Source of the DNA: Tannerella sp.
GTDB lineage: Bacteria > Bacteroidota > Bacteroidia > Bacteroidales > Tannerellaceae
Reading direction: 5' to 3'
Length of the DNA: 7,127 bases
NCBI GenBank assembly: GCA_031259505.1
Contig: JAIRLL010000270.1
Location: 1 to 7,127, forward strand
Shown here piece after piece: positions 6,399-7,127 of this stretch; position 1 is the stretch's first letter, and the number at the start of each line of letters is the position of its first letter. Below the pieces are notes generated by a model. That model did no database searches. It was not told the DNA's origin and saw only the letters and a program-made list of their open reading frames with translations. A program made the translations under genes and the position numbers.

Positions 6399-6606
6399 TG
6401 AGTTTAAAGCTTTCGTGGAATAAAGCTTGAGACAGACAGAGCAGGTTGCCGATTTCACAGACGAGTTCTTCCTGCAAGGTTTATCCCAACATTATTTTCG
6501 GAAAGACCGTCCGGGTTTTATATTCGCCCGGAATGCGAAGCGTGGGACTTCTTTCCGGTTTTTCTGTACGAAAGCTGTTTTGATTGTCAGATTTAAATGG
6601 CTTTTT
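6399..6606 (+). promoter_or_regulatory. Riboswitch expression platform / long btuB leader
   Basis: About 208 nt separate the aptamer from the btuB start, with no gene. GCAGGT (6441-6446) is complementary to ACCTGC within the B12 box (6385-6390), and GCAGG can also pair with CCTGC at 6471-6475, giving two exclusive choices. TCCGGG (6510-6515) pairs with CCCGGA (6527-6532), but the latter overlaps the 5' arm of a hairpin that ends in T5 (6528-6563). The arrangement suggests ligand-dependent switching between folds. The pairings are read by eye and not energy-scored. Confidence 0.5.
6528..6563 (+). terminator. Candidate riboswitch-controlled intrinsic terminator
   Basis: CCGGAA (6528-6533) pairs with TTCCGG (6553-6558). 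Inside it GAAG (6537-6540) pairs with CTTC (6548-6551) around a 7-nt loop, and TTTTT follows at 6559-6563. It lies 43 nt before the btuB start. Its 5' arm is shared with an alternative hairpin (6510-6515 with 6527-6532), so formation could be conditional. An alternative wider stem, 6499-6506 with 6550-6557, ends at the same T-tract. Confidence 0.45.
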
Positions 6607-7127
6607 ATGTTATATGTAAAAACATTATGTGCAGGCGGATTGCTTGCGGCAGGTGCGGTATCATTTGCACAGAACAGGCTGGACAGCATCCAGCATCTGG
6701 ACGAAGTGACGGTTGTGGCCGACCGTCACCGAGAGATTATTCCATCCCAGCGGCTTGCAGGAGAAAAACTGGAGGCGCTGAGCAGTTTTTCCGTGGCCGA
6801 CGCCGTCCGTTATTTTTCCGGTATTCAAATCAAGGATTACGGCGGCATCGGCGGGTTGAAAACCGTGGACGTGCGCAGCATGGGGACGAATCACACGGGC
6901 GTGTTCTATGACGGCATACAGCTTGGCAATGCGCAGAACGGACAGATCGACCTGGGCAAGTTCTCGCTCGACAACGTGGAAGAAATCTCGCTCTACAACG
7001 GACAGAAAAGTGAAATCTTCCAGCCGGCGCGCGACTTCGGCTCCGCAGCGAGCATCTACCTGCGCACGCGCCGGCCGCATTTCGAGACAGGCGAGCGTAC
7101 ACATGTCAGAGCCATATTCCGGACGGG
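6607..7127 (+). CDS. btuB: TonB-dependent cobalamin receptor BtuB-like, N-terminal part (3' partial)
   Basis: 173 residues are visible before the window ends. MLYVKTLCAGGLLAAGAVSFA forms a signal peptide with likely cleavage after Ala21. A TonB box follows (DEVTVVA, residues 32-38), then the plug domain: AVRYFSGIQIKDYGGIGGLKT (about 66-86), VDVRSMGTNHTGVFYDGIQLGN (87-108) and LDNVEEISLYNGQ (121-133). The barrel lies beyond the window. The protein should carry cobalamin or cobinamide across the outer membrane with TonB energy. The role is taken mainly from the cobalamin riboswitch in its leader, because plug sequences alone do not define the ligand. Start choice: ATG 6607 gives a proper signal peptide, while the ATG at 6597 is in another frame and yields an Arg/Cys-rich shadow product. 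No Shine-Dalgarno is seen. Confidence 0.88.
   Translation, partial: MLYVKTLCAGGLLAAGAVSFAQNRLDSIQHLDEVTVVADRHREIIPSQRLAGEKLEALSSFSVADAVRYFSGIQIKDYGGIGGLKTVDVRSMGTNHTGVFYDGIQLGNAQNGQIDLGKFSLDNVEEISLYNGQKSEIFQPARDFGSAASIYLRTRRPHFETGERTHVRAIFRT

Noticed and set aside
6597..6911. Plus-strand frame starting at ATG 6597
   Set aside because: It is out of frame with the receptor, which has a signal peptide, TonB box and plug from ATG 6607; the product is Arg/Cys-rich and ends early.

Overview
The window looks like part of a Bacteroidales (phylum Bacteroidota) chromosome. The evidence is a TonB-dependent receptor paired with a DUF4249 lipoprotein, Bacteroidota-type promoters (TTG, 20-nt spacer, TAnnTTTG), the absence of clear Shine-Dalgarno sequences, and a cobalamin riboswitch ahead of a BtuB-like receptor. 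Genus cannot be fixed from the sequence alone.

Layout. (1) Positions 1-2663, plus strand: the C-terminal barrel of a TonB-dependent outer-membrane receptor, cut by the window edge, then after 12 nt a DUF4249 surface-type lipoprotein. They form a two-gene uptake module of unknown ligand. (2) Positions 2664-3129: a gene-free convergent interval. It carries a 298-bp block bounded by 24-bp perfect inverted repeats, an internal third copy of that repeat, and about 2.5 tandem copies of a 41-bp unit with an internal dyad. (3) Positions 3130-4977, minus strand: a full-length MsbA-type ABC exporter half-transporter (615 aa). (4) Positions 4978-5211: a divergent intergenic region with a promoter for each side. 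(5) Positions 5212-6041, plus strand: a long-chain flavodoxin overlapping by 4 bp a small CxxC protein (DUF6686-like), ended by a strong hairpin. (6) Positions 6042-6606: a terminator, a promoter, a complete cobalamin riboswitch aptamer and a long structured expression platform with a candidate terminator. (7) Position 6607 to the window end: the N-terminal signal peptide, TonB box and plug of a BtuB-type receptor.

How the genes fit together. Two separate TonB-dependent uptake loci flank an inner-membrane lipid/drug exporter and a redox gene pair. The last locus is a self-contained B12-controlled transport start: when cobalamin is plentiful the leader should shut off btuB expression. The flavodoxin pair is probably a low-iron or redox operon, inferred from the family. 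No CRISPR, phage, transposase or tRNA was seen. The least explained sequence is the repeat block at 2730-3027 and the small protein translationally coupled to flavodoxin.
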